DNA of 39,718 nt, taken from positions 1-39,718 of the forward strand of contig SGZG01000011.1 in assembly GCA_004214185.1 (NCBI GenBank). The letters are read 5' to 3'. Below the pieces are notes generated by a model. It saw only the letters and a program-made list of their open reading frames with translations. It searched no databases and had not been told where the DNA came from. Every line of letters starts with the position of its first letter. Within the stretch, counting starts at the first letter, position 1. Below, piece by piece: positions 18,647 through 29,517 of this stretch. This stretch comes from Flavobacteriales bacterium (GTDB taxonomy: Bacteria; Bacteroidota; Bacteroidia; Flavobacteriales; Flavobacteriaceae). Both the position numbers and the translations under genes were made by a program.

Positions 18647-19446
18647 AAAAATTTGCCCTAGTTACTGGTGCTAGTTCAGGAATTGGATTAGAAATTTGCC
18701 ACTCACTTGCAACTAAAGGATTTAATATTATTTTAACCTCAAGATCTAGAAATAAACTTAAGGCTATTTCTGATGAAATTAGCTCAAATTACGGTGTTAG
18801 TACAGATTATTTTGTTTGCGATTTAGTAGACAATAAGGGTCCAAAAAAAATTTACGAATACTGCGAATCAAAAAAATATATAATTAGTATTTTGGTTAAC
18901 AATGCTGGATATGCTCTTCCTAATGCCTTTGAAAAAAACACTGTTGAGGATGAAGAAAATTGTATCAGAGTTTTAGGAACGTCAGTAGTTTCTTTAACTA
19001 AACTTTTTATTCGTGATATGATAAAAAGAAAAGATGGTAAAATAATGATCGTTTCGTCTGTTGCAGCATTTGCTCCACCAGCTGCAATTCAGGTTATGTA
19101 TGGTCCTGTTAAAACTTTCATGAATAGATTTAGTGAAGCATTAAATATTAATTACAACACTTTGGGAATAACTTCAACTGCTTTGTGTCCAGGTTATACT
19201 GTCACTAATTTTCACACTGCCAGTGGTGTTCAAGATGAAATGGATAGTGTACCTGGTTTTTTAAAAAAATCTGCATCAAGGATTGCAGAAGAGGGAGTCA
19301 AAGGAATGCTTAAAGGGAAAAAAGTAGTTGTACCTACGATTACTTGGAAAATAATAGTGTTATTAATTAAAATAGTTCCCCAGTTTATTTTTGATTTTCT
19401 TTCAGGCGTTTTGGCACCTGGTAGATACGAGAATTTAAAAAATTGA
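18643..19446 (+). CDS. SDR family NAD(P)-dependent oxidoreductase
   Basis: ALVTGASSGIGLEICHSLATKGFNIILTSRSRNKL, LVNNAGYALPNAF, Tyr in VMYGPVKTFM. Confidence 0.92.
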   Translation: MKKFALVTGASSGIGLEICHSLATKGFNIILTSRSRNKLKAISDEISSNYGVSTDYFVCDLVDNKGPKKIYEYCESKKYIISILVNNAGYALPNAFEKNTVEDEENCIRVLGTSVVSLTKLFIRDMIKRKDGKIMIVSSVAAFAPPAAIQVMYGPVKTFMNRFSEALNINYNTLGITSTALCPGYTVTNFHTASGVQDEMDSVPGFLKKSASRIAEEGVKGMLKGKKVVVPTITWKIIVLLIKIVPQFIFDFLSGVLAPGRYENLKN

Positions 19447-19884
19447 TATTCCCCATATTGTTAAAAGGGCCCATATTATATACTTAACTAATTTTCCTAA
19501 AAGCATCCATACAGACACTTTGATTACATTTACTCTAAAAAATCCCAAACTTATTGCAAGTGGGTCACCTATAATTGGAAGGCTACAAAAAAAGGCACAT
19601 ACACTTCCCCATTTATCAATTTTTGTTTTAAAACTCAATATTTTTTCTTTTTTAATTCTAAAATATTTTTCAACAAAACTCCACTTACCTAGAGTACCTA
19701 AAAAATAGCTGCTTAATCCTCCAAGCCAATTCCCAAGTGTTGCTATTATAATACTTAAATTAAAATCATATCCCTTGGCTAAAAGAACACTTAACACTAT
19801 TTCTGAACTAAGGGGAATAATTGTAGCTCCTAAAAAACTTGCTAAAAACAAACCCACAAAACCCCAATCTGCAAAAAACTCCAT
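19435..19884 (-). CDS. YqaA/DedA-like (VTT domain) membrane protein
   Basis: ADWGFVGLFLASFLGATIIPLSSEIVLSVLLAKGYDFNLSIIIATLGNWLGGLSSYFLG, multi-TM. Confidence 0.85.
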   Translation of the reverse strand: MEFFADWGFVGLFLASFLGATIIPLSSEIVLSVLLAKGYDFNLSIIIATLGNWLGGLSSYFLGTLGKWSFVEKYFRIKKEKILSFKTKIDKWGSVCAFFCSLPIIGDPLAISLGFFRVNVIKVSVWMLLGKLVKYIIWALLTIWGISIF

Positions 19885-19886
19885 TA

Positions 19887-20615
19887 TTAATACATCATTT
19901 TAATTTCATCAAAATTGTAAGTCTGAACTCTACCATCTTTTTTTAAAATATTAATACCTCCACTTGATGTGATAGACTTAATTTTTCCAGTAAATCTTGA
20001 TTTATTTTTCTGAAAAATTGAATTAGAATTTAAACCATATAAATTTTGATTATAATGTTCAAGGGTTTTATCGAAACCCAAATTTAAATTAAATAATTTA
20101 TTCAAATAGTTATGTCTTGTTAAGTTTTGGATAAATAAATTGGATATCCCATCTAGATCATAATTTAAATTAGAAATTAATTTTAATGAGGATGCATTTG
20201 TAAGTTCACCAAAATTTTCTTGATTTACATTTAACCCAAAACCAATGATAATATTATCAATTTCACTCCCTTTTACTTTTAATTCTATTAAAATTCCACA
20301 AATTTTTTTATTTCCTGACATAATGTCGTTTGGAAATTTTATTTTGATGTCAGGTATTTGTAAAGCTTTTAACGTATTAAGAATCAATAATGAAAATATC
20401 ACATTAATTTTAAATTGATCTTTAATATCAATATTTTTCGGGTATATTTTAATAGAAAAAGCTAAGTTCTTCCCTGGCTCACTCATCCATTTATTACCAC
20501 GTTGACCTTTTCCTTTGAATTGATTATAAGTATAAGCAACTTGAGTGTTATTGAAAACAGCACTTTTTAAATAATCATTAGTGGATTCAATGGCATCAAG
20601 TTTGATTATATTCAT
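19887..20615 (-). CDS. birA: Biotin--[acetyl-CoA-carboxylase] ligase
   Basis: LDAIESTNDYLK, KGKGQRGNKWMSEPGKNLAFSIKIYP, KFPNDIMSGNKKICGILIE, IGFGLNVNQ. Confidence 0.94.
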   Translation of the reverse strand: MNIIKLDAIESTNDYLKSAVFNNTQVAYTYNQFKGKGQRGNKWMSEPGKNLAFSIKIYPKNIDIKDQFKINVIFSLLILNTLKALQIPDIKIKFPNDIMSGNKKICGILIELKVKGSEIDNIIIGFGLNVNQENFGELTNASSLKLISNLNYDLDGISNLFIQNLTRHNYLNKLFNLNLGFDKTLEHYNQNLYGLNSNSIFQKNKSRFTGKIKSITSSGGINILKKDGRVQTYNFDEIKMMY

Positions 20616-20693
20616 GTATAAATTGAAATTTTTAATAAAACTAAAATAGTAGCATTAATTATCCTAAATTTATAACTTATTATAATTTAAAAT

Positions 20694-21050
20694 TTGAATA
20701 CAGATAATTTAATTTCTAATGTAATTGAAGGTATTGAAAATGTTAAAGGAGAAGAAATTAACATTTTAGATTTGAGAACGATTGAAAATGTTGCTTGTAA
20801 ATATTTCATAATATGTACTGGTAACTCATCAACGCAAGTTAACGCAATTACAAGTTCAATAAGAAAGTGTGTTAGTAAAGAACTTTCTGAAAAGCCTTGG
20901 CATATTGAAGGTTTAGAAAATTGTAAATGGGTTCTAATGGATTATGTTGATGTTGTAGTTCACATTTTCAACAAAGAAACAAGGGAGTTTTATAAACTTG
21001 AAGAGCTTTGGGAAGAAGCTGAAGCCACTACTATTGAAACAAAATATTGA
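20694..21050 (+). CDS. rsfS: Ribosome silencing factor RsfS
   Basis: IEGIENVKGEEINILDLRTIENVACKYFIICTGNSSTQVNAI, KPWHIEGLENCKWVLMDYVDVVVHIF; TTG start. Confidence 0.94.
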   Translation: MNTDNLISNVIEGIENVKGEEINILDLRTIENVACKYFIICTGNSSTQVNAITSSIRKCVSKELSEKPWHIEGLENCKWVLMDYVDVVVHIFNKETREFYKLEELWEEAEATTIETKY

Positions 21051-21051
21051 A

Positions 21052-22983
21052 ATGAAAAATACTAAACAGCCAACAAATAAACCTAAATTTAATTCATATT
21101 GGATTTATGGTCTTATAATTTTGTTTTTTGCCAGCACATACTTTGTAGGAGGAGACAACAATACTTCTGCTTCAAAAAACATCAACATAACAAGTTTTGA
21201 AAGATATCTCAACAAGGGAGAAATTAAGGAGGTCACCGTAATAAATAAAAATATTGCGCAAGTTACTCTTCAACGTGATGCTCTAAATAGTCCTGACCAT
21301 AAAAAAGCTAATTCGGTTAACTTTTTAGGTCAAAAAAATATTAATGGTCCTCATTATGTTTTTGAAATTGGTAATCTTGAATTATTTCAAAACAAATTAG
21401 AACTAGCAGAAAAAAAAGGTGTTCAGTTTAGTTATAATTTTAAAACAATAGAAAATAAATGGTTTGATGTTTTAATTGGATTTCTTCCTCTTTTAATATT
21501 AATTGGTCTTTGGATATTTTTTATGAGAAGAATGTCTGGTGCTGGAGGAGGTGGAGGTTCTCAAATTTTTAGTATTGGAAAATCAAAAGCTAAGCTTTTT
21601 GATCAAAAAAGTGATATAAAAGTAACCTTCAAAGATGTAGCTGGTTTGGAGGGTGCAAAAGAAGAAGTTCAGGAAATTGTTGATTTTTTAAAAAATCCAT
21701 CAAAATATACAAAACTTGGAGGAAAAATACCTAAAGGAGCATTATTAGTTGGGTTACCTGGAACAGGTAAAACGTTGCTTGCAAAAGCAGTAGCTGGTGA
21801 AGCAAAGGTTCCTTTCTTTTCACTTTCAGGATCAGATTTTGTTGAGATGTTTGTTGGAGTTGGTGCATCCAGAGTGAGAGATTTGTTTAAACAAGCTAAA
21901 GAAAAGTCTCCAGCTATAATTTTTATTGACGAGATTGATGCAATCGGTAGAGCTAGAGGTAAAAGTAATATGACAGGTGGAAATGACGAAAGGGAAAATA
22001 CACTTAATCAGCTTCTCACAGAAATGGACGGTTTTGGAACCAATACTAACGTGATTGTTTTAGCCGCCACTAACCGAGCTGATGTTTTAGATAAAGCTTT
22101 AATGAGAGCGGGTAGATTTGATCGTCAAATATATGTTGATCTACCTGATGTTAGGGAGAGAAAAGAAATTTTTGCTGTTCACTTGAAACCTATTAAAACA
22201 ACTAAAAATTTAGATACAGATTTTCTATCTAAACAAACTCCAGGATTTTCTGGTGCAGATATAGCAAATGTTTGTAATGAGGCTGCATTAATTGCAGCTA
22301 GAAAATCCAAAAAGTCTGTTAACAAACAAGATTTTTTGGATGCTGTAGATAGAATAGTTGGAGGTCTTGAAAAGAAAAATAAAATAATTACCGAAAATGA
22401 GAAAAAAACAATTGCATTTCATGAAGCTGGACATGCTACTGTAAGCTGGTTTTTAGAACACGCAGCTCCACTTGTTAAGGTAACAATTGTTCCCCGTGGT
22501 CAATCACTTGGAGCAGCTTGGTATCTTCCAGAAGAAAGACAAATTGTAAAACCAGAACAAATTCTTGATGAGATGTGTGCTGCATTGGGTGGGAGAGCTG
22601 CAGAAAAAGTAATGTTCAACAATATTTCAACTGGTGCTTTAAGTGACTTAGAAAAAGTAACAAAACAAGCTAGATCAATGGTAACAGTGTATGGATTAAA
22701 TGAAAAAATTGGAAATCTTACATACTATGATTCTAGTGGTCAGAACGATTATGGTTTTACTAAACCTTATAGTGATGTTACTGCCCAGATTATTGATAAA
22801 GAAATTTCAAACATTATTGAAACTCAATACCAACGAGCAATTAAACTTCTAAAAAAACATAAATCAAAGTTAATTGAATTAGCAAATTTTCTACTTGAAA
22901 AGGAAGTTATTTTTAAGGAAGACTTAATTAGGATATATGGAGAAAGGCCATTTGATCCAAAAGATTTAGTTAAGAAGAAATAA
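21052..22983 (+). CDS. ftsH: ATP-dependent zinc metalloprotease FtsH
   Basis: Walker [22 protein letters not shown] region, [10 protein letters not shown] zinc motif; ATG at 21052 (MKNTKQPTN) preferred over the 20998 TTG. Confidence 0.97.
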   Translation: MKNTKQPTNKPKFNSYWIYGLIILFFASTYFVGGDNNTSASKNINITSFERYLNKGEIKEVTVINKNIAQVTLQRDALNSPDHKKANSVNFLGQKNINGPHYVFEIGNLELFQNKLELAEKKGVQFSYNFKTIENKWFDVLIGFLPLLILIGLWIFFMRRMSGAGGGGGSQIFSIGKSKAKLFDQKSDIKVTFKDVAGLEGAKEEVQEIVDFLKNPSKYTKLGGKIPKGALLVGLPGTGKTLLAKAVAGEAKVPFFSLSGSDFVEMFVGVGASRVRDLFKQAKEKSPAIIFIDEIDAIGRARGKSNMTGGNDERENTLNQLLTEMDGFGTNTNVIVLAATNRADVLDKALMRAGRFDRQIYVDLPDVRERKEIFAVHLKPIKTTKNLDTDFLSKQTPGFSGADIANVCNEAALIAARKSKKSVNKQDFLDAVDRIVGGLEKKNKIITENEKKTIAFHEAGHATVSWFLEHAAPLVKVTIVPRGQSLGAAWYLPEERQIVKPEQILDEMCAALGGRAAEKVMFNNISTGALSDLEKVTKQARSMVTVYGLNEKIGNLTYYDSSGQNDYGFTKPYSDVTAQIIDKEISNIIETQYQRAIKLLKKHKSKLIELANFLLEKEVIFKEDLIRIYGERPFDPKDLVKKK

Positions 22984-23053
22984 TTATTGATAATTATTAA
23001 CATTTTCTATTAGAACAACAAGTTTTTTTATCTTTACTCGTTTAAGATAAGAT

Positions 23054-23665
23054 TTGAAAAAATTCATTAAATCATTTTTTAATAACCCATCTGAAACAGA
23101 AATTGAGGATGATAACAAAGGCAGATATATGCCTAAAAAAATGGATCCTATTGAGCAAAGGTTTTCTTATAGATTTACAGAAAATGGGGGTAAATTTCTA
23201 TACTGCGAAAACAAGGCAGAATGTGATGATTTTTTCACACAAATATTGGAGGAAAATAATTGGAAAAATGTTGAAATACTTTGTTATGATGATTCACTGT
23301 TAGATTTATTTTCCAAAAAATCAGAACTTATTGTTTCCAAAACTAATTTAAATTCTAAATTCTTTTTGACTACATGTGAATTTTTAATTGCAAAAGATGG
23401 TAGTTTACTAATTTGTGCTGAACAAATTAAATCTCATAAGGTAAATGACTTACCCAATAATTTTATAGTATTTGCAAAAATTAGTCAATTTACAGAAACA
23501 TTGAGTATGGGTTTAAATGGAATAAAAAGTAAATACCCTAAAAATCTTCCAACTAATATAACAACTATTAAAAATTTTAATAGCGATAATAAAGAGAATA
23601 CTAATTTTCTAACATATGGAAGCTCAGCAAAAAATCTATATTTACTTCTATTAGAAGACCTTTAA
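23054..23665 (+). CDS. LUD domain (LutC/YkgG-like) protein
   Basis: TTG start; TTCEFLIAKDGSLLICAEQIKSHKVNDLPNNFIVFAKISQ; position between ftsH and cdsA as in other Bacteroidota. Confidence 0.75.
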   Translation: MKKFIKSFFNNPSETEIEDDNKGRYMPKKMDPIEQRFSYRFTENGGKFLYCENKAECDDFFTQILEENNWKNVEILCYDDSLLDLFSKKSELIVSKTNLNSKFFLTTCEFLIAKDGSLLICAEQIKSHKVNDLPNNFIVFAKISQFTETLSMGLNGIKSKYPKNLPTNITTIKNFNSDNKENTNFLTYGSSAKNLYLLLLEDL

Positions 23666-23667
23666 TA

Positions 23668-24507
23668 ATGAAAGAGTTCTACACTAGATCAGTTACTGCT
23701 TTCGCTTATGCTTTAGTGTTACTATTACCATTATTTTATAATGAATATTTATTTTATTTAGTAGGTTTTATTTGTAGTTTAATTTTAGTTTTTGAATTCA
23801 TCAAGCTGATTTCAAACTATGACCACAGATTTTTATCTAGGGATTCTGGAAAGTCAAATTTTATTTTATATATGACTTTTCCACTTTACATTTCGTTGTT
23901 TCTTTTATCAAAAAATCAGATTTTTGAGATATTATTTTTGATCATCATAGTTTCTACAAATATTATTCTTGGATTTTCCCTGATCAAAAACAAATTTTTT
24001 TCGTTTTCAATTTTAAAAAATAGATTCATTGGTCATATTTATCTAGTAGGTTCACTGGTTATATTTTTCACGCTCCCAAATATTTTCGGTGAATACAATC
24101 CGCTAATTGTTTTGTCTTTTCTTTCTCTCATTTGGATTTCAGATTCTGCTGCTTACATTTTTGGGGTGACATTTGGAAAGAGACCTCTTTTTAAGGCAGT
24201 TTCACCAAAAAAAAGTATTGAGGGATTTGTTGGAGGCTTGACCTTTTCAATTTTTTTATCAATTATTTTCTTTTATTATTTAAATTTAAATTTAAACCTT
24301 TCACAATGGCTATTGTTGGGGTCACTAACTGGTATTTTAGGTACTCTTGGAGATTTAGTACAATCACAATTTAAGCGAGAGGCAGGAGTTAAAGATAGTG
24401 GAAATTGGCTTCCTGGCCATGGAGGGCTTTATGATCGAATGGATAGTATTATATTTGCCGCACCAATTATATATTTAACATTAACAATTTTTAAATATGT
24501 TTCATAA
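23668..24507 (+). CDS. cdsA: Phosphatidate cytidylyltransferase
   Basis: WISDSAAYIFGVTFGKRPLFKAVSPKKSIEGFVGG, GDLVQSQFKREAGVKDSGNWLPGHGGLYDRMDSI. Confidence 0.95.
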   Translation: MKEFYTRSVTAFAYALVLLLPLFYNEYLFYLVGFICSLILVFEFIKLISNYDHRFLSRDSGKSNFILYMTFPLYISLFLLSKNQIFEILFLIIIVSTNIILGFSLIKNKFFSFSILKNRFIGHIYLVGSLVIFFTLPNIFGEYNPLIVLSFLSLIWISDSAAYIFGVTFGKRPLFKAVSPKKSIEGFVGGLTFSIFLSIIFFYYLNLNLNLSQWLLLGSLTGILGTLGDLVQSQFKREAGVKDSGNWLPGHGGLYDRMDSIIFAAPIIYLTLTIFKYVS

Positions 24508-25147
24508 AGAAGGACACAATATTATTACAGTTTCGTTTATTGTAATTGCCTTAATAAACCTTGTTTCAAGAAATTTTATAGAGAATTCAACAATTAATTA
24601 TTCTGTAGGAGTGATTTCTATTTTGATTTTAGTTTTAATTCTTCAGTTTTTTAGAAACCCAAAAAGAGTTGCAATTATTGATGATAATTTGATTACATCA
24701 CCAGTTGATGGAAAAGTTGTTGCAATCGAAAAAGTATACGAGAAAGAGTATTTTAAGGATGAAAGAATTCAAATTTCTATTTTTATGTCTCCTGTCAATG
24801 TACACGTAACAAGGTATGCCTTGAGTGGTAAAATTAAATTTAGTAAATATCACCCAGGTAAATATTTAGTTGCATGGCATCCAAAATCATCTGAAAAAAA
24901 CGAAAGAACAACAGTAGTTGTTGAAAATAAAATTTTTGGTCAAGTTCTGTACAGACAAATAGCAGGCTTACTAGCTAGAAGAATTGTTAATTATGCAAAA
25001 GTTGGAGAAAGTGTTAATCAGGGTACTGATGCTGGATTTATAAAGTTTGGATCTAGAGTTGATCTCTTTCTACCCTTGGATGCAAAGATTAAAGTTGAAA
25101 TTAATCAAGTTGTTAGTGGAGCGGAAGATATTATAGCAGAAAAATAG
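24497..25147 (+). CDS. psd: Phosphatidylserine decarboxylase family protein
   Basis: SPVDGKVVAIEKV, IFMSPVNVHVTRYALSGKI, KFGSRVDLFLP (LGST-like cleavage site variant FGSR). Confidence 0.92.
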   Translation: MFHKEGHNIITVSFIVIALINLVSRNFIENSTINYSVGVISILILVLILQFFRNPKRVAIIDDNLITSPVDGKVVAIEKVYEKEYFKDERIQISIFMSPVNVHVTRYALSGKIKFSKYHPGKYLVAWHPKSSEKNERTTVVVENKIFGQVLYRQIAGLLARRIVNYAKVGESVNQGTDAGFIKFGSRVDLFLPLDAKIKVEINQVVSGAEDIIAEK

Positions 25148-27757
25148 CTAGTTATTTAATTTAGATTTTAAAATAGATATTTTGGCAAGAGTATCTTTTT
25201 CTTTATTTAGCTCATTTTCCAAAACATTTTTTGGAGCATTTTCCAGGAATTTTTTATTATTAAGTTTGGATTGGATTGATTTTAAAAATCCAAGATTATA
25301 ATCTAAATCATTTTTAATTTTGGTAAGATCTTCTGACTCATTTTTCAAATTATTATAATGATATTCATGACTACCTACCAAAAAGGAGGATGTGTTCAAC
25401 TCTCTTTTAGAAAAATCATTTGACAAATCAGAATTTGACAGTTTTAATAAAACTGAAATTAGCCGTTTATCAAATACAGCCTTTGAAAATAGAGTCAATT
25501 TTTCTTTATAAGAAATCCCAATATCCTTTCTCAATTTTCTAACTCCACTTACCAAATCCTTAACTTGCTCAAAACTTTTTATAATACCTTTATCTACTTT
25601 TTTAACTTTGGGCCAGTTTGAAATAATTAGAGAATTATCCTTTTCAGATTTAATTTTAGACCAAATTTCTTCAGTAATAAATGGCATAAAAGGATGCATT
25701 ATCGTCAAACATTTTTTGAACAAATAAATTGATTTTTCATAAGTTTCAATGTTCATGGGTTTTTCAAAGCCTGGTTTGACTAGTTCTAAATACCATGAAC
25801 AGAAATCGTCCCAAACGAGTTTATATATACACATCAAAGCATCTGAAATTCTATATTTAATAAAATGGTCTTCAATTTCTTTCAATCTAAGATTGAATTT
25901 ATTTTCAAACCATTCAATTGCAACCTTTGAATGATTATCTTCTTTCACATCTTTAGAAACTTTCCATGAACTAATCAATCTAAAGGAGTTCCAAACTTTA
26001 TTCGTAAAATTCTTGCCCTGCTGACATAAAGACTCATCAAACAATAAATCATTTCCAGCTGGAGCGCTGAGCAATAAACCAACTCGCACACTATCAGCTC
26101 CAAAATCTTCAATTAATTTTAAAGCATCTGGTGAATTTCCTAATTGCTTAGACATTTTTCTTCCCTCTTTATCTCTTACTAACCCTGTAAAATAAACTGA
26201 ACTAAAAGGAATTTTATTTTTAAATTCTAATCCTGATACTATCATTCTAGCTACCCAAAAAAATAAGATGTCTGGACCCGTGACGAGATCATTTGTTGGA
26301 TAGTAATATTTAAAATCATCGTTGTTTGGATTTCTTATACCATCTAATACAGATATTGGCCAAATCCATGAAGAAAACCATGTATCAAGGACATCTTCGT
26401 CTTGAGTCAGATCAGCTAATTTTAAAGAATTATTACAAGTTTTTTTCTTTGCTTTTTCTAAAGCATCCTCTATATTCTCAGCAACAACATAACTAGACTT
26501 ATCATTTTTAATATAGTAAACTGGTATTTGATGTCCCCACCATAACTGTCTTGAAATATTCCAATCTCTAACATTTTCCATCCAATTTCTGTAAGTATTT
26601 TTAAACTTCTTGGGAAAGAGTTTGATTTCATCATTTAAAACCACTTTTAGAGCTGGCTTTGAAATATCATTCATCTTTAAAAACCATTGTTCTGAAAGTC
26701 TAGGCTCAATAATACATTTTGTTCTCTCCGATTTACCCACGCTATTTATATATTTCTCAGTCTTAGCAAGTGCACCAATTTCGTTTAATTCGTCAGAAAT
26801 TTTTGATCTAACTTCAAATCTATCAAAACCTTCATAGTGCAACCCATAATTATTTAAAGTTGCATCATCATTAAAAATATCTACAACTTCTAAATTATGT
26901 TTATCTCCAATAATCTTATCATTTTCACTGTGGGCAGGGGTAACTTTCAAACAACCGGTACCAAAATCAATATCAACATAATCATCGTAAATTATAGGAA
27001 TCTCTTTATTAAGTATTGGTATAATAGCTTTCTTTCCCTTTAGATGTCTAAATCTCTTATCTTTAGAATTAATAGCAATAGCAGTATCTCCAAAAATTGT
27101 TTCTGGCCTCGTGGTGGCTACTGTTAATAATTCGTTAGATCCAGTTATTTTATAATTAATAAAGAATAACTTGCTTTCAACTTCCTCGTGTATAACCTCT
27201 TCATTTGATAAAGTTGTTTTTGCTTCGGGATCCCAATTAACCATCCTGTGTCCTTTGTAAATCAAACTTTTATTATAAAGGTCAATAAAAACTTTAATTA
27301 CAGATTCTGACATATCATTATCCAGTGTAAACTTAGTCCTATCCCAATCACATGAACAACCTAATTTTTTTAATTGCTCTAAAATTAACCCACCATGTTT
27401 GTCAGTCCAATCCCAAGCATGTTTAAGGAATTCATTTCTGTCTATATCATTTTTAGAAATTCCTTGGGATTTTAATTTACTTACAACTTTTGCTTCAGTT
27501 GCAATTGAAGCATGATCAGTTCCAGGTATCCAACATGCATTAAATCCCTGAAGTCTAGCTTTTCTAATTAATATATCCTGGATAGTATTGTTGAGCATGT
27601 GCCCCATGTGTAAAATACCTGTAACGTTAGGCGGGGGTATTACTATTGTAAATGGAGTTTTGTCGTTTGGAGTTGAACGAAAATAATTATTTTTCATCCA
27701 AAAGTTATACCACTTAGATTCAAGAATTTTTGAATCAAAATTTTTTGGAATTGCCAT
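25148..27757 (-). CDS. valS: Valine--tRNA ligase
   Basis: VIPPPNVTGILHMGHMLNNTIQDILIRKARLQGFNACWIPGTDHASIATE; GRKMSKQLGNSPDAL. Confidence 0.97.
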   Translation of the reverse strand: MAIPKNFDSKILESKWYNFWMKNNYFRSTPNDKTPFTIVIPPPNVTGILHMGHMLNNTIQDILIRKARLQGFNACWIPGTDHASIATEAKVVSKLKSQGISKNDIDRNEFLKHAWDWTDKHGGLILEQLKKLGCSCDWDRTKFTLDNDMSESVIKVFIDLYNKSLIYKGHRMVNWDPEAKTTLSNEEVIHEEVESKLFFINYKITGSNELLTVATTRPETIFGDTAIAINSKDKRFRHLKGKKAIIPILNKEIPIIYDDYVDIDFGTGCLKVTPAHSENDKIIGDKHNLEVVDIFNDDATLNNYGLHYEGFDRFEVRSKISDELNEIGALAKTEKYINSVGKSERTKCIIEPRLSEQWFLKMNDISKPALKVVLNDEIKLFPKKFKNTYRNWMENVRDWNISRQLWWGHQIPVYYIKNDKSSYVVAENIEDALEKAKKKTCNNSLKLADLTQDEDVLDTWFSSWIWPISVLDGIRNPNNDDFKYYYPTNDLVTGPDILFFWVARMIVSGLEFKNKIPFSSVYFTGLVRDKEGRKMSKQLGNSPDALKLIEDFGADSVRVGLLLSAPAGNDLLFDESLCQQGKNFTNKVWNSFRLISSWKVSKDVKEDNHSKVAIEWFENKFNLRLKEIEDHFIKYRISDALMCIYKLVWDDFCSWYLELVKPGFEKPMNIETYEKSIYLFKKCLTIMHPFMPFITEEIWSKIKSEKDNSLIISNWPKVKKVDKGIIKSFEQVKDLVSGVRKLRKDIGISYKEKLTLFSKAVFDKRLISVLLKLSNSDLSNDFSKRELNTSSFLVGSHEYHYNNLKNESEDLTKIKNDLDYNLGFLKSIQSKLNNKKFLENAPKNVLENELNKEKDTLAKISILKSKLNN

Positions 27758-27783
27758 TTACTTAGATCATTTTTAATAGTTAA

Positions 27784-27791
27784 CAAAAGTA
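27784..27791 (-). promoter_or_regulatory. Putative valS promoter -7 element (TACTTTTG)
   Basis: CAAAAGTA on + strand, about 27 nt upstream of the valS start; matches TAnnTTTG. Confidence 0.4.
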
Positions 27792-27859
27792 GTTAACTAA
27801 AAATGATTTTAAAAGGTAAGTTGTATTTTTGTAATATATTTAAATTCTAAAAATAAATC

Positions 27860-28279
27860 ATGTTAAATAAAATATTAATTGTTTTTGCTTTAATCTTTTC
27901 TAATAATATTATAAACGGTCAAGAAAAAATTGCCGAAATTCAATTTAATGAAACTGTAATCGACTATGGAATTATTGAAAATGGTGAAGACGGCACTAAA
28001 ATATTTGAATTTAAAAATACAGGCAATGCTCCCCTTATTTTTACTAGAATCTTTTCTTCATGTGGATGCACAATACCTAAAAAACCTGAAAAACCCATCC
28101 TTCCTGGCCAGAGTGGTGAGATTCAAGTTAATTATGATACAAAAAGAACAGGTATCTTTCAAAAGGCTATTACAGTTAAATCTAATGCCAAAACTCCAAA
28201 TGTAATTTTAAGAATTAAAGGAGAAGTATTACCTGAGCCTGAAGAAAGCGAAGAAGATAAAGAACTAATTAACAATTAG
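27860..28279 (+). CDS. DUF1573 domain-containing secreted protein
   Basis: Signal peptide; IDYGIIENGEDGTKIFEFKNTGNAPLIFTRIFSSCGCTIPKKPEKPILPGQSGEIQVNYDT. Confidence 0.92.
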   Translation: MLNKILIVFALIFSNNIINGQEKIAEIQFNETVIDYGIIENGEDGTKIFEFKNTGNAPLIFTRIFSSCGCTIPKKPEKPILPGQSGEIQVNYDTKRTGIFQKAITVKSNAKTPNVILRIKGEVLPEPEESEEDKELINN

Positions 28280-28300
28280 TAGACTATAACTATAAATGCA

Positions 28301-29311
28301 TTGAAAAAATCTATTTCATTAAAGCCATATAATACATTTGGAGTAGATGTGATTGCTAAAAATTTTAGTATTGCATGTAATGAGAATGACATATTTGAAT
28401 TTATCGATATTCATTCAAAAAATAACCCTTTAGTTCTAGGAGGAGGTTCTAATATTTTATTTAAAAAAAATATAGAAAGGCCTATTTTGAAAATTAATAT
28501 CAAAGGAATTAATATTATAGATGAGAAAATTAACCATGTTTTTGTTTCTGTTGGTGCTGGAGAAAATTGGAATGATTTTGTAGAATGGAGTTTGAAAAAT
28601 GATTTTGGAGGAGTTGAAAACTTAACTTTAATTCCAGGAAATGTTGGAAGTGCTCCTATTCAAAATATTGGTGCATATGGAGTTGAACTAGATTCTGTTT
28701 TTGAGAGTTGTAATGCTATTTCAATTAAAGAAAATAAACTTAAAAAATTTAAAAAAAAAGATTGTAAGTTTTCTTACAGGAGTTCAATTTTTAAAAGTAA
28801 CTTAAAAGATAAATATGTTATAACCAATGTAACATTTAAACTTTCAAAAAAAAATCATTCAATTAATGCTGAATATAAATCACTAAAATCTTTAATAGAT
28901 AAAAGGAATATTCAAAAGCCAACCATACAAATCATTTCTAATTTAGTTAAGGAAATAAGAACTAAAAAATTACCCGACCCAAAAATTATTGGAAATTGTG
29001 GAAGTTTTTTTAAAAACCCAATTATGAATAAATTAAATTTTGAAAAAATTTATTCAACAAACAATTCGGTTCCTTTCTATAAAATTTCGAAAAATGAGTA
29101 CAAAATTCCAGCAGCTTGGTTAATAGAAAAGTGTAATATGAAGGGGTTTAAAAGTGGACAAGTAGCTACACATAAAGAACATGCTTTAGTTATTATTAAT
29201 TTAGGAGAAGCAACTGGATTAGAAATATTTAATTTTTCTAAATCTATCAAAAATATAGTTTTAAAAAAATTTAATATCTTGCTTGAAGAGGAAGTTAATA
29301 TAATTGATTAA
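28301..29311 (+). CDS. murB: UDP-N-acetylmuramate dehydrogenase (UDP-N-acetylenolpyruvoylglucosamine reductase)
   Basis: KPYNTFGVDVIAKNF, LVLGGGSNILFKK, LIPGNVGSAPIQNIGAYGVEL, CKFSYRSSIFKS, GNCGSFFKNP. Confidence 0.94.
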   Translation: MKKSISLKPYNTFGVDVIAKNFSIACNENDIFEFIDIHSKNNPLVLGGGSNILFKKNIERPILKINIKGINIIDEKINHVFVSVGAGENWNDFVEWSLKNDFGGVENLTLIPGNVGSAPIQNIGAYGVELDSVFESCNAISIKENKLKKFKKKDCKFSYRSSIFKSNLKDKYVITNVTFKLSKKNHSINAEYKSLKSLIDKRNIQKPTIQIISNLVKEIRTKKLPDPKIIGNCGSFFKNPIMNKLNFEKIYSTNNSVPFYKISKNEYKIPAAWLIEKCNMKGFKSGQVATHKEHALVIINLGEATGLEIFNFSKSIKNIVLKKFNILLEEEVNIID

Positions 29312-29316
29312 AATAT

Positions 29317-29514
29317 ATGTTATTCATAGTTACCTTAATTTTGGTTGGTTTAGCAATTGCAGGCATAGCAATTAAAATAATTGTAAAAAAAGATGGTGAG
29401 TTTGCTGGCACATGTGCAAGTGCAAGTCCATTCCTAAACAAGAACAATGAACCATGTGGAATTTGCGGAAAACTTCCAAGTGAGACTGAATGTAAAAATC
29501 CTGAACTTAACTAA
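29317..29514 (+). CDS. Small membrane or secreted protein with clustered cysteines
   Basis: One TM then CASASPFLNKNNEPCGICGKLPSETEC; sits between murB and a sigma factor gene. Confidence 0.65.
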   Translation: MLFIVTLILVGLAIAGIAIKIIVKKDGEFAGTCASASPFLNKNNEPCGICGKLPSETECKNPELN

Positions 29515-29517
29515 GTT

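Noticed and set aside
23103-23303. 66-aa out-of-frame ORF inside the LUD gene, and 27966-28205 inside the DUF1573 gene
   Set aside because: Same-strand alternative frames of well-supported genes without recognisable domains.
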